From assembly GCA_036873755.1 (NCBI GenBank), contig JAVTVY010016206.1:1-64000 (forward strand): DNA of 64,000 nt, in the 5' to 3' direction. The notes under the pieces were generated by a model. The model saw nothing but the letters and a program-made list of their open reading frames with translations, searched no databases and had not been told where the DNA came from. Position 1 is the stretch's first letter. Each line of letters opens with the position of its first letter. Both the position numbers and the translations under genes were made by a program. Source of the stretch: Hanleya hanleyi (taxonomy: Eukaryota; Mollusca; Polyplacophora; Lepidopleurida; Hanleyidae). Below are positions 25,906 to 38,580 of this stretch, in pieces.

Positions 25906-27350
25906 GCGAATCGTGTTTCATGGAGAACGGCTGTCAACCAGTGTTCGAAATTGATAGGTGTTGCAAAGCCCGTTATCATTGAAAAGCTAGTTTTTAAGTC
26001 TGGTGTTGCAGTGATAGCGTTATGACTTTGCTTGAGCAAACAAGAGTTTGAGTTTATAATAAAATGCCATTAATTTACATGTAGAAATGCAGGCGTCAAG
26101 GGGGTATTCGGTAGGGAACCGTTGTTCGAATGACACTTTTTGCAACATAATTGAGACAGGCATCAAATAAAATTAAAATTATAAGTGCAAGTTAGTTTAT
26201 TTGTTGTATGAGGAGCGATAAACCATTTTTTTATTATGCTGGCAAGACACAATTATGCTATCATTGTCAAAGCCGTGTCACGTACAAGTAAATTTGAAGT
26301 TGTTGGAACATGTCTCGTTTGAGTACTTCTTTATTCTCCGACTGCCGGTTTGCATGTGTATTTGGTTATACTAAGAAACGCTTACAGTGAGTGGAATGTG
26401 AGTAGTATATTTAAATGCTAGTACATCTCATCGATATTTTGATTAGTCGCTTCGACTTGAGAAGCCTCAATAGGCCGTTTGACCGGGAGAGTCAATAAAC
26501 TACGAGCTCCCATTCCCTGAATCCGTATGCCCCAGATTTTTCGAATGGCCACTTTATGGCTATACGACCATAATGCCCAACATTAAATTCCTGCAATACC
26601 ATCTCCGTCGTCAGATACCTTCACATGAAAAAACATAGATCTCAATTGCAAGGCGCCACCCGGCCGAGTCTAAGAATCAGTCAGCGCGTGTGAGAATTAT
26701 TTGGAGCCCCCTTGTCATCGAGGCTTGAATGAGATCAGATTCTGACATCGAGCTCCATTGGTTTGAGCACTGGACATGAACTTTTTATCTATTTTGAGTA
26801 AATTTACGTAAGCTATAACATTCATTAGCGATGGGTAAAATAGAAAGGTATATCTGACCAGATATCTCACATTCGATATTCGGACCGCATATACCGATAT
26901 TACAGTGGGGGTTGCATTCACCGAGCCTCGTTCGCGATTCGGTTTTTTATGCGCCCGTCATAAGATGTGTGGCGTATATTGTGATAGGTAACAATAATGT
27001 ATTGAGCTGCAGTTACATTATTACGCGCGCGGTTTATTACGTGAAACGTGTCACGCAATCTTTGCAGTATCGCCAACCATATCACCATACATTTCAAGAA
27101 AGTGATAAATATCACCAGTATGATACTACATCAGGACAAAACACAAGCGGGCTCTTTTTGGGCAGAGTAGTTTCACAAAATCTACAAAGCGGTGACGTGG
27201 CTTAGCTATAAAATGACGGATTTCGCGGGTGTCGCTTTAAGTGGATTTAGATACATTAATGGAAATAATGTAATGATATCAACCGATCAGGTGGAAATTG
27301 ATGATTTATTGCAATATTCGATTTTGTACGCGGTCTTCTTTCCGAAATTG
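25906..27350. other. No recognisable gene
   Basis: Short ORFs only. Nothing structural was recognised. Confidence 0.4.
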
Positions 27351-27519
27351 TTAATTTTGTGTGCGGAGTAATTGTCCCTAACGTCACGGATGGTTGGTAC
27401 GTTCAGTTAATTTTGTGTGCGGAGTAATTGTCCCTAACGTCACGGATGGTTGATAAGTTCAGTTAATTTTGTGTTCGGAGTAATTGTCCCTAACGTCACG
27501 GATGGTTGGTACGTTCAGT
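27351..27519. repeat. Minisatellite, three 56-bp units
   Basis: Units begin ttaattttgtgtgcggagt at 27351, 27407 and 27463. Copies differ at only a few positions. It abuts a decayed RT-element tail. Confidence 0.9.
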
Positions 27520-27532
27520 ATATTTGTATTTC

Positions 27533-27752
27533 TTGTAAAGAACACCATAATGTCTTGCTAGCATCATTGAAAACTAATGACGGCTTCTCTCTTGTTAAGA
27601 AACCATCTTGTGTGTTTTTTTAAATATTTTTATTTCATACACCTTTGAAATTGGTGCTGACTGTCATACGAGATAGGTCTTTCGATTATTGGGGCGGAAA
27701 TGCTGGACCACGGTTGATTATTAATTGTCGGATCTGACGCTTGCTTTTCAAA
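27533..27752 (+). repeat. RT-element 3' region, diverged copy
   Basis: 'gcatcattgaaaactaatga' and 'tctctcttgttaagaaacc' match the family, then 'gataggtctttcgattattg' and 'ggatctgacgcttgc'. Confidence 0.6.
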
Positions 27753-28067
27753 GGTAGTTTTTTTTTGCTCATGAACCGTTTTGTGTGTTGCAGACAAACG
27801 TGTCTGTTCATGGGGGGTATTGGGATATATCTCAAAGAGCGAGTTGAGATCGGAGTCTGACACCTTTGGTCAAGAATAGAAGCTTGGCACTTGTGAAGAG
27901 TATGACAGCTGCTGTTTTTTCGGTTTAACCTATCTACTACATAGAACGTTTACTTTTTGTGATCCCTGTGTTAGATATGCTTTCCAGTAGTTTTAACAGG
28001 TTTCAAGACAAATTACTATTAATTTATATTATGGCGGAAACATCCTTTTATAAAATGTCTACTTTAA

Positions 28068-28571
28068 CCCTATCTGGCCTGGGCTTTTTGTGACCTGTCG
28101 TGGCCTGGGGGGGGATGAAACTTACCACACTATACCCTTGGGTCAAGCTCCACCAGAAAATGTAAAAAATCCAAGATGGCCGCATTGATAACGTCACAGT
28201 GACGTCATTTTCAAAAACCGCATTTTTGGGTCGATTTTTCGATCATATTTTTCGAATTTTTTATTTATGCAATTTCTCCGCAAAAACAGCATGATAACTA
28301 GTAAATATTAATGTGATGTGAAATAAAATAGTTTTTGCCCACTTTTCATCGCAGAATATGACAAAAACATCACTTTTCTGGAACCCCACATGGACGCCAT
28401 CTTGAATTTAGCCATGATCCTCTCCTTGGGGAGTCATGCAAATAGGCTTAAAATGACCCCAATATGATAAACTATAAAGTCACTGAGTTTCAGCTCTCTA
28501 TTTTTTTGTCGTTCCGGAGATAGCGCAGAAAGTTTGGCAAGGGGAGCCATTTCGGCCCAGGTCAGGTAGGG
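28068..28571 (+). mobile_element. piggyBac-like MITE, copy 3 (best preserved)
   Basis: Both ends are intact: TTAA (28064-28067) then ccctatctggcctgggc, and gcccaggtcaggtaggg then TTAA (28572-28575). The 504-bp interior contains 'aagatggccgc' and TGACGTCA at 28200-28207. No ORF of note. The TTAA duplication and the CCC-starting ends support piggyBac mobilisation in trans. Confidence 0.88.
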
Positions 28572-28959
28572 TTAAATGAGCCTAGATGACACGGATGATC
28601 TGAATGCAATGACATTATTGAACCCTAATAAACCTGACCACCTCCTCTACCTCATCCCTCTCCAGTGGTCAGCTTCAGTCAGGACAACAGGATACGCTAT
28701 AATGTATAACACTCGCGAGACAATCTGTAAATGGCAGCGATGCGATCAAATTGTATTTATTGTAGAGTAATACCACGTCGATTTGAATTTATTCGTAAAT
28801 GATCAATCTTGTAGTCGTAAATCGTTTCACTAAAGCACGAAGACTCGGATATTGAAACAAATGTAAGTTAACGGGTGTCGAGAATTATCCTCCTATTGGA
28901 TTGTGTGAATGACAGAAGAGCAACACGAGGGCAGATAGAATCTACTCGTGTATCATTGC

Positions 28960-29118
28960 TTAATGTTCCCCCTTTTCCCGCAGTGTGCAGGAATTTCATA
29001 CCTTGGTAAAAATTCAACAAACTAATTTATGCTCAGTATTTACACCCTTTTTCCCCCGCAGTGTGCAGGATTTATACACATTGATAAAGATTCGACACAA
29101 ATTTATGTTCATTAGTTA
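28960..29118. repeat. Two-unit tandem duplication of about 78 bp
   Basis: 'cccgcagtgtgcaggaattt' near 28978 and 'cccgcagtgtgcaggattta' near 29056 start two diverged units. Confidence 0.5.
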
Positions 29119-29133
29119 CATAGACACTACTAG

Positions 29134-29652
29134 GTACCAGGCCTGGGATATTTCAGGTCTGGGAAGGGGCTATTTCGCTCCCTCTACATAGTTTTCTCAC
29201 GTCTTAAGCTAGGGATGTGAAACTTTCCATAATATATCTCGGTGTCGTGTTCTACCAAAAAATGTAAAACAATCCAAGAGGTCCGCTTTTATGACGTCAC
29301 ACTGACGTCATTTTCTGAAGTCTCATTTTGGGGTCGATATTTTGATTTTTTTATTCATGCAATTTTTCTCCGAAAAAAAAATACATAGTAAATTAGAAAT
29401 TAATTATCTAATGTAAATTAAAATTGTTTTTGCACAATTTTATCCACAGGGAATATACAAAAACATTAGTTTGTTTGGTACCCGTAGGGCTGCAATTTTG
29501 AATTTACCCATGGTCCTTTGATCGGAGGGAATCTGCATAAAGGTTCCAAACAACCCCAATGCGATAGGCTATCTAGTCAGGGAGTGTCGGCTCTTATTTT
29601 TGTCGTAGCGGAGATAGTATGGAAAGTTTGGTAGAGGGCCATTAAGGCAGGA
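29134..29652 (+). mobile_element. piggyBac-like MITE, copy 4 (diverged)
   Basis: The right end is before TTAA at 29653-29656. The left end is mutated (ggtaccaggcctggg). The interior follows the order of copy 3. The CRE-like palindrome is present twice (29292-29299 and 29303-29310). Confidence 0.65.
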
Positions 29653-29656
29653 TTAA

Positions 29657-32600
29657 AATAAAATTACCTTCTGCCAAATATATGATACTGGACGAAGAAA
29701 AATACGATACCCCGCTCAACATATAATGGATAAGTTCGATACATATGATACTGCTACAATGCAAACGTTGATCTTATTTTACATGCATTATGTAGTTTGA
29801 TAGTTTTTATTACATTTAGTTTGTGTCATCTCTGTTACTTGCATTGACTTTTTACTGTTGCCATATAAATAAATTCAAAATAGCCGGTCATTAAACCGCT
29901 TAACAGGTTTCGGAAAGGAACAACCACTCGAGTTTTGTTCGGACTCAAACCCCCAGCAAGTACGCTTTATTATTAAAGTGCATTCTAAAGTCGTTATCTA
30001 AGACATCAGATTAAATCCGTATTCGGCTAGGTCGAAATACAGTTTTGCGAGAGGCCAAATAGCGGCATAAACAAGGGAACTCCGAATAAAGCATGTGAAC
30101 GCGGGTTGACAGATTATTTGTCAGCTCGGAAAAAAAGAGGAAAATTAATTCGATGAAACAATATTTCAAGTAGATGGCTTAGTTTCCCTACTGAAAGCCA
30201 TCAGCTCCCGGGCCTCAAACCCTGGCTGACTGACTTTTGCATAACATTTCTCCCAAATAGAGCCATCAATAACCGGCCATTAGGTTGAGTGCGAAAGATT
30301 GGCCCTAAACCCAGCTAGAATGGATCATATTAACTTAATTTAAAATCGATGATCTGTCTGGTTCTGTTTTTGGTTGTGAGCGGAGATACCATGAACCCCT
30401 GAACACAGCAGTGTTACTCTCATCGTTCTCGTTGCTGAGGAACCGAACAAAACCGTGCCCATCCACAATGTGCACTCGTCCTGATCATGATGGCGATTCG
30501 CGGTATATCGGTCCATGTGATGCAGATCTCGTTTTTTGAGAGGATCGTGAACCTGTGGAGCCCTAAACTTTTCACTCATTTGTAATTCCATTACTAGAAG
30601 ATTGCACTATTTAATCTAAAATGGCGCATTTCCTTATTCAGGTCTATCCAATGTTGGTTTTTGAACAGGGTGATCGGTTTAACGAGTCTATTGATCGAAA
30701 ACACGGTTGTCTTAAGTCGCAACTACTGGTTTCCGCGATAGCACAATAAATAAGCCAGAGTCATAAATCTTCTCAAATTCCCAAGTGATCTTCCAAAATT
30801 ATACAGTATAATTAGCGAGACAGACCTTCACACAGTAGATGTTGATTTATCAGCGAAATGAACTCCAAGGTTTGCTTCAGGAAATTTCATATTCTCTGTA
30901 GGGAGCTGAAGTAGACCCACTAATTTTATTTTGAATGTCACAGGGGAAGAAAGGTCATAGTCTGAACCCAGAGCATAGGAGGCTTGACACCTACCTTGTT
31001 AAGGATGCACAAAGAGGCATGCACAGCGGCGATGCCAAAATATATTGTATAATTTAGCTCCCTGTCTTCCGCGTATTTTTCCATTTCGAAGGAATAACGT
31101 GCTGTTATGCCCGAGGAATTAAAGCAATTATATCTGATGATTTCTTGTTTGTATCCCTAGCGGTAGTCGTGTGTTTCTCAATTTATTCTCCAAACATTCG
31201 GGGTTAATGAATCAATTGAGCCCTGGGAATAATGGCTTACATTTGCTAAGTCAATTTCTCAGTCCAAGCATCATAGGAATGCAGCGTGAACTATAATGGA
31301 CATGTATTTGTTTTGATGTCAGTGTTATCCCTTTACCGATAAAGAAGTTAACATGGGCAAAGCCGTTCAAAATTAGCTGTATCAATTGGGCCTGTTTCGC
31401 CTCGCAAAATACGGAGCGCCACATAATTTCACACCACTCTGCGAAGTGTTGTATTACTTTCTCTAGTGCAACATGCAACTGGGTTCTATGCGAAGGTCTT
31501 CCCCGAAGTTTCCACTGATGGAAATCCTTTGAAGATCTCATCGTTCGCTATGTATACATACGGAAAGACGTTACAGAGCTAGCTGTCTGCGATAGATCAA
31601 CAACGTCTTAGAATGCTAAAGGTGCCGTAAACTAAGGGTTGCCAAAATGTCCATCGAACTTATATTAGAGTTATTGATCTTCTCTGGAAGATGATCATCA
31701 TCGAATATCGGCATGCCTTGTGTATGCAGTAGCAAAATTTACCAAAGACACCCGTTCGCAATCCGCAGCGCTGACAGCCTAATTGAACTTTTCCTCCGAT
31801 AGTCGTATCGGCGCCTGTATTTACTTTCTCAGTTTCCGTCTTCGCTGAAGACGTTATAGGTTTGCAAGGAAAGTATGACCGACTGTTGCTCGGTAGTTGA
31901 AATGATTTACGCGAAGGGAGTGGAAATATACCATCTGTGATTCTGTGAGTTACAGCGAAGAAGACTTTTATTATAAATCCGGTAAGTGCAAGCTTTTCAT
32001 GGAATTCCATTGCAACATTTGACAAGATTTATGTTGTTGATGGTGTACTTGAATTTTAATCCTCCTATCATTGCACGATTTGTGTGGATATCAGACTCCT
32101 GTATGACCGATGTTCTGATTTTTGTAATATCCTTAACTGAACGTACATACACTTGAACAAAAATGTGCTTGTTCAAAAGGATATGGGTTTCATCGATTGT
32201 TTTAGAATATTCAAATGACGCCGTTGACTTGATCCCAATCTAGTACACACTATGCAGTCCAACGTCTTCATGTCATTGTTTTCGATCGTTTCCATCGTAT
32301 AATACACAGGGCCCGGGATTCTGTTTTAAAAATCACCAGCTCAAAAACTGCACGAAAAGCAGGGTTACTTGTATTATTTGTCATTGAACCATTTGGCTAA
32401 GGCAGATCGCTGGAGTTCAGTTCACCGCATTGTCGGTAGATGGCGTAACGACGTTACGCGGACCAGGACGTACGCTACGCTGAGCACCGTGGAACCGTGC
32501 TGCCAAACGTAAAAATAACATACAGAATCGACTACGGTATTTTTTTAATTTTTTTTTGCAATTTATAGAAAACTACTCAGAGGATTTTGTCGATATCTCG

Positions 32601-34269
32601 GAATTTCACAGTACCGTAGTGCTATAATTCATGTCCATGGACGTAAGATAATCTGAACCATTTGAGTAGCATATTTTGAATCACAATAACAACAGTTGAT
32701 GTCCGAAGAATATTGGGGAGACTTGGCTTGTTTTAACTACAGGTTTACGAAAAGTTCAATTTGATGCCATACACCTTTTCCCATTCACGTGCATTCATTT
32801 GCAAGAAATAGATAATTCTGAGGAATTTGATTGATATATTTGATATTCACGAAAATACCATAAATTCTAACCTATGATTAAAAATATTTGACGAAGTATC
32901 ATCCTTTATAGGTGTGCAAGAGGCCACAGAAGACTATACTGTGAAGTCATGTGGCTCTGTCAGTATGTCGGCACATCTTTCCACTTCCCTTATATGTGTT
33001 GTAATTGATATAACATGAGCATCACTTGCCCCAAAACAGATATATCTTTCTTTATAATTTAGTTCAATTTTCATTTTTTTTGTATTTGTTCTTCAAATTT
33101 TAAAACAATTACTGTTGATACATGTAGATGCTATTTTATTGTGTGCCTATGTTGAAACATTGGCGGCTCACGAAATCATGAGAAGCGAGCCACATTAAGA
33201 ACACATTTAATGAAGGTTTAGAGGGGTTTACTGATCCTTTGGTTCGAGGCGTTCGTGATGGAATGGCCCATCGAATTCGTCATTAAATGCAATTTCTATT
33301 CCAATAGATTAATGCTCTGAACAGTTGCTACCAGTGTTATACCGATTTAATCGGCAGGACACTAGGCGAGTGAACAGTGAAATAACACAAGTCTGGGTCG
33401 AAAGTATCGAGCTAGCTCGACTTGTTCTCTTGGTTTTCTCGGGATCCCTAACAACTGAGACAACACGGGATGCCTCTTGGAGAGTGTATGCTCCACTTCT
33501 TAGTTTCCACTCCTTAATTTCGTAGATTTAGCTAGCGGGAGTCCCCAGAACAATGCATGATGGGGGATTTTCCTGACGATAATGATTGCAAACTTTTCTT
33601 TCTTTTTCTTCAATTTTTGTTTAAAAGTACCCTTCAAAGTTGAGGTAACTTGGGGCACCTTTGGCGGTTTTTCCATATTTGTTTAAATTCGATGTAAATG
33701 AGGCAATGACCTATCCAAATAGTATTGTTTAATATTTCGGGCATACTTTTCAAACATGTACGACATACAATTACCAAGGGCCGGTATTTTTCGAATTTGT
33801 CTTGATTGGGATAGCGGTGAGTTGTCAATTCATCCTTGGTCCTGTTTCCAACATAACTTTGTTAAGTCGGGCTGTTAAGCACCAATTTGTAGCTAAAATT
33901 ATCATGATATTTTTGCATATACAGCTATTGATAGGCACATCATTCTTTAGTATGACCTAATGGGGCATGTGATAGTGTATCACTTCCATTTAGGGGTCTC
34001 ACAAGGAAACTGGCTTCTGCCACTCAATCTTCTTTTCTATTATGCACGGTGAAATCCTGTATTTTTCTCTGAAATCAGGGAAATCATATAAACCGAACTA
34101 TAGTCCTTAAGTAATCGCCTTGTCATAGCTTTGTAAGATATAAACAGCGAATTTTTCAGCCTTGGGTTATAGGAATATCTAGAAGAGTGTATCCTGGTAA
34201 ACTAATCGTACATCTAACAACAGTAGTATATACCAGTGTTGGTAATCTACAGGCGCATATAATGGACGC
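29657..34269. other. Long stretch with no recognisable gene
   Basis: Only short ORFs without motifs. One inverted repeat partner lies at 32905-33010. Confidence 0.45.
32905..33010 (-). repeat. Inverted copy of a block at 37175-37262
   Basis: 'gactatactgtgaagtcatg' and 'tggctctgtcagtatgtcgg' are the reverse complement of sequence at about 37200-37255. The match includes 'cttatatgtgttgtaat' at the end. It is part of a dispersed repeat, not a local hairpin, because the arms are more than 4 kb apart. Confidence 0.65.
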
Positions 34270-34900
34270 GATGGTCCGATAAAGTGCCTGTTTCTATGGT
34301 TCCGTATTACTTCTGGTCAAGGCTCAGTGACACTGGTCTTTTGTATATAGCAAAAATCGTGACGGCCATATTTCACCTACAAATAATGGTCAGAGTCAGA
34401 TCGGTATTGATCTGGTCGAGTCACAGCGTGTACGTCACTGGTTTCTTGATTCCTGATATTAAAATCGGAACTGATAGCTGTTTTCATTTTAGGACTGTGC
34501 GAGAGACTCACCGCTTCTTCGGGCAACCAATCAATACTATGGCACCACTACGAAGACTCACGAAGGTTTCTCCAACTATATGTCCCCTGTGATGGTATGG
34601 GAGATAGAAACAGCACGCAATATGTTGTCTGTATTCAGTATTCTGTCCAGGATAATTGGCGTGCAGCTAATGAGCTGTCTGGAATCGATATTTTGTCAGT
34701 TTGTAATTGCACAAGAGGCCACGCCTCCATAGCTCATCTGATTGTCATAATAGTTTGCCTTCCAAGTCTGCCTTATGTTGAATATCGATTATTTTCCCGG
34801 TTGATAGATATAGAAGAAGTATGTCGTAGCCAGAAGCTTGAAATATTTGCATCATTCAACAGATAGACAGTTGTATTGCACGTTTGGACTTTGAAACTGA
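34270..34900 (+). repeat. SINE-like repeat, 5'-decayed copy
   Basis: From about 34390 it follows the same order as 37650-38220: 'cctgatattaaaatcgg', 'gagagactcaccgcttctt', 'ccaatcaatact', 'ctgtgatggtat', 'gcagctaatgag', then 'ttgtattgcacgtttggact'. The tRNA-like head seen at 37601 is not recognisable here. Confidence 0.5.
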
Positions 34901-35189
34901 TATTCGATTTCGTGATAGAAACATGTTAGCCATTCGATATATACCGTATGTGGTTTACTATGCGAATGGAATATTAGAGATTGAGAGAAGCGGCGATATC
35001 TGCAATCCACTTGTCTCTGTACACTTCTCTCTGTATACATGTATACCATACCGATACAAGGAGAGATACATTTATGTTATTGCCATTACTCTAGCAAGTG
35101 CACGCATGTTCGCATGATATAATGCGATTTGTCTCGTAAAAGTTTTTCATATCCTTGAAACCTTCACACCGTCGGATTACTGTGAGCTT

Positions 35190-35290
35190 GGAGGTCGATT
35201 ACATACCTCGAGGGCAGCCCGAGTACTATCGTTCTCTCAAGACATTTATTGAGTGGGTATCTGTGCAATTATATGAAGTGTACCCCCTCT
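35190..35290 (+). repeat. Short dispersed repeat
   Basis: 'cgagggcagcccgag' with 'atatgaagtgtaccccctct' matches 45412-45495 ('cgagggcagcccgat', 'tatatgaagtgtccgccttc'). Confidence 0.55.
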
Positions 35291-36749
35291 GAATACACGA
35301 TGATTTGTAAATCCAGTTTTTCTTTCCTCCCGCTGGTATGAATTTAAATTATGATTAATAATTACGCCGGTAGAGAAGAATTCGGTGCTGGTGTATATGA
35401 TATAACAAGCACCTGTACTATACATTCGTATTTTACCGACAGCTTGATTATTACCTAGATTGTATGCACTATATGTGAAATAATTCTTCCACAGAACATA
35501 ATGTTCTACCCTGGTGGCATTAAAGTAGGGCTTATATGATTTGTTCGGTTTATCACACAAATCAAGTGCATTTTCAGTGAAGAAAATTGCATTTGGGCAA
35601 GTATAATCAAGTGGAGTAATGCGTCCATTGTCTCAGTGTACCGGGGTATTTCGTTGGAGTTATTATTTTCTTGGTGTTCCATATGACTGGTCATATCCAC
35701 CAGGGATGACGAGCTGGCATTTCAATTGCCTCTGCTGTTATAACTAATTGTCGCTCCCCATAGTCTCCCAATTAATTATCATCCCTGCCCCTGAGTTCCT
35801 AGCATCTGAAAGAACGCGGTTTGTTCGCTAGCTTCCTTAATCCAGGGAGTGAATATGAACACGATTCCACAAAGCTTTGTTTGTCCTAGACACCTTGATG
35901 CCAGGGACCACTCTGTTCCCGAGCCTGAAGCTTCACATTTGGAAGCTATTGATTTCAACAGGAAACTGACAGTTTATCCGGTTTAGGAGGGCTTTACGAC
36001 ATTTTTACGGATAATGAACTGCAAAGATGTCTGTGCATCGTTTCCTAACCAGATCAGTGGAGACATCCATTTATCGGAGATCAAAATTTTGAATTGCAAT
36101 GGCAAAAATGCACCATGCGTGAATGACGTGTGGGAAGTATCATGCGCATCAGGAATGTACATATGTATCACATCCCACGCATAATATGAGTTTCATGCGC
36201 ATGCGATGAAATATGGGAATGGCTACATACATCGATCTGTTCAGTCAAATGAAAATTTTGGAAGGCAAAAGTAGCAACTGCAAAAACCTTTTCAAAAGGT
36301 TTTATTGTACATTTCGTACAAAACATATTTCTCACATGTGTCGGATGCTAGGGAAGAAAAGCATGTTTCACGCATGTGAGCTCACATATGATTCACATGT
36401 GGTGCAGCCTTACCTGTGCAAGTATGGGACATTCAGTTTCCCCAATTTTAGAATTAATTTTCAACAAAAAACGTCAGTCACTCACATAATGGGAAGCAGA
36501 ATGTATCGTGCTTAGCTCGTGATATAATTCATCGGTATATGTGTTAGAAAAGATAGTTGCGAAAGCGACATCATAACAACGTGAGACGGCAATGATATAT
36601 GATGTATAAAACATGAAGACTTATCGATGCAGTCAGTAAAATCGATGTCTGGAATATCTGATTCGAAGAAAAAAATCACATATGCTTGTTTTAAAATGTC
36701 AACTGTTTCGTGCACAATCTAATGAAGTTTCTTGATCCCACCATCCCCA
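35291..36749. other. No recognisable gene
   Basis: Short ORFs only. Nothing else is seen. Confidence 0.4.
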
Positions 36750-37262
36750 AATGTCAAAGCGAAATCTGTATTCCGAAGCTGGATTCTCATTTTTTACAAT
36801 GACACTATTAAAGAAATTGATTGAAATGTTAAACCCAAAGATACCCTTAGGTAGAATGCGAATCGATCGACATCCTATATAAAAAGTTTTTTGAGATGCA
36901 TAACGGTCTCGCAGAAGACCTGGTCTGTAACGGATCCGATTATATCATGTTTATGAAATTCAAGAGTTACGATCCTTGTCCGCAAAGTCAAATGTCAAAG
37001 CGAAATCGGTCTTCCGAAGCTGGATTCTCATTTTTACATTACACTATTAAAGAAATTGATTAAAATGTTATACCTTAAGATACCCTTGGGTAGAATGTGA
37101 ATCGATCGACATCCTATGTAAAAAGTTTTGTGAGATGCATAACGGTCTCGCAGAAGATCTGGTCTGTAACGGATCTGACTATTACAACACATATAAGTGA
37201 AGTGAGAAGAGGTGCCGACATACTGACAGAGCCACATGACTTCACAATATAGTCTTCCTATT
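36750..37262 (+). repeat. Direct duplication of about 200 bp, spaced by 241 bp
   Basis: 'aatgtcaaagcgaaatc' starts at 36750 and 36991. Both units run through 'cgatcgacatcctat' and 'cataacggtctcgcagaaga' to 'ctggtctgtaacggat'. The second unit continues into the block that is inverted at 32905-33010. Confidence 0.85.
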
Positions 37263-37299
37263 AACCTATTCTAAGCACATACCAAGAATCTAACGATTC

Positions 37300-37420
37300 G
37301 TGATATGTGTTGTATCTCAGTTACGCTTTTATTGTACATGTTCATGTGGCAACTTGGATGATATGACCACACGGCCCCTAGCACCGGCATAAGCGGTATT
37401 AGATACAAATCTAGATATAA
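37300..37420 (-). repeat. RT-element 3' region, decayed reverse copy
   Basis: 'acggcccctagcaccggcat' followed by 'aagcggtattagata' is the reverse complement of the post-stop signature. A 'ctcagttacgcttttattgt' block precedes it, as expected. Confidence 0.6.
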
Positions 37421-37600
37421 ATCTAGATACAAAATTAGATTAGATACATGAACAGCTATCATGTATATGCAATTCAAAATTTACGCCTCTTGTCCGCATA
37501 TGCATGCCATTCCTCTTCCGATTTTCTATATCAATAGTGCGCAATGAGCATACAGATTGTGAAATTGTGATAAATTATTAGTTTTCATGTTATTATTACT

Positions 37601-38220
37601 GGCTGTGGCTCAGTGGTACAGTACAGATGGATGCCCTACTCAGATATGAGGGTCAAAGCCAAGTTGGCATTGAACTGGTTTGTCCATGGTTAACACGTCA
37701 AATGTTGTCTGATTCTCGATATTAAAATAAGAATGGATGGCTACTCCAGTTTTTGGGCTAGACCCATTTTACGAGAGACGAATAGCTTTGGTGGACTACC
37801 AATCGATACAAAAGCATCAGACAACTTAGAAACGCTGCGAATTCCTCAGAATACAATTGTCGTGTGATGGTATATCCGGGTAGATGCAAAGGACGTATGC
37901 AAGCAACATGCTGTTTGTACATTAGATATCCTTTCCGAACAACTTGACGCGTAGCTAACGAGATCTCCGAAATCCACATCATCCACTGGGAATATAGTCA
38001 ACTGAAATCTTTCAAACCCATCTCGCCATATCTCCTCTACTAAACGTACAATCTAGCCTCCAAAGCTGCATATTTCCCATATGTAACATACGTTTGTTAT
38101 AGGGTCCGTGGGTAATCACAGGCGGACAATATTGCAGTATAAAACTGAAACGGTCATCAATTATTCAAGCAGTAGGCAATTGTATTGCTGTTTGGACCAT
38201 CGACCGTTGGGCATTTGACT
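37601..38220 (+). repeat. tRNA-derived SINE-like element
   Basis: The head has a perfect pol III A box, tggctcagtgg (37606-37616), and a near-consensus B box, gggtcaaagcc (37650-37660). The spacing is typical of a tRNA gene. The rest is unrelated to tRNA and shares its order with 34390-34900. The 3' limit is uncertain, and no clear A-tail or target duplication was found. It is a transposed repeat, not a functional tRNA gene: no plausible cloverleaf is apparent. Confidence 0.55.
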
Positions 38221-38242
38221 TATTTCTTTCGAAAGAAATAAG
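38219..38242. repeat. Perfect 24-bp palindrome
   Basis: Twelve bases, cttatttctttc, are followed directly by their exact reverse complement. Confidence 0.9.
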
Positions 38243-38473
38243 GTTGCGGTTTCATACCCCAATATTGCTATATCCATCCCTTTTCCTAGTTACATGGTCT
38301 GACCTCGAACGAGACTGGTTGATGAAAGTGTTGATGACGACGCAAGATTATATATATATATATTTGTGTGTGATGTGTACAATATTGTTCTCTGTGTATA
38401 TTATCATTATGAAGGCTGCATACATATTTCATGCCGTCATTACTGCTGCTAGTATACATTACCATAGCTCCCT

Positions 38474-38580
38474 ATTCCACAGGGCCTAGATATATGTCAC
38501 ATGTCTCAGTGTTTCGAATGTATGAAGTATTCCACAGGGCCTAGATATATGTCACCTGTCTCATGTTCCAAATGTATAAA
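38474..38580. repeat. Two-unit tandem duplication, 55-bp period
   Basis: 'attccacagggcctagatat' starts at 38474 and 38529. Confidence 0.85.

Noticed and set aside
37601..37672. Functional tRNA gene
   Set aside because: Pol III boxes are present but no plausible cloverleaf is apparent, and the sequence is the head of a dispersed repeat.
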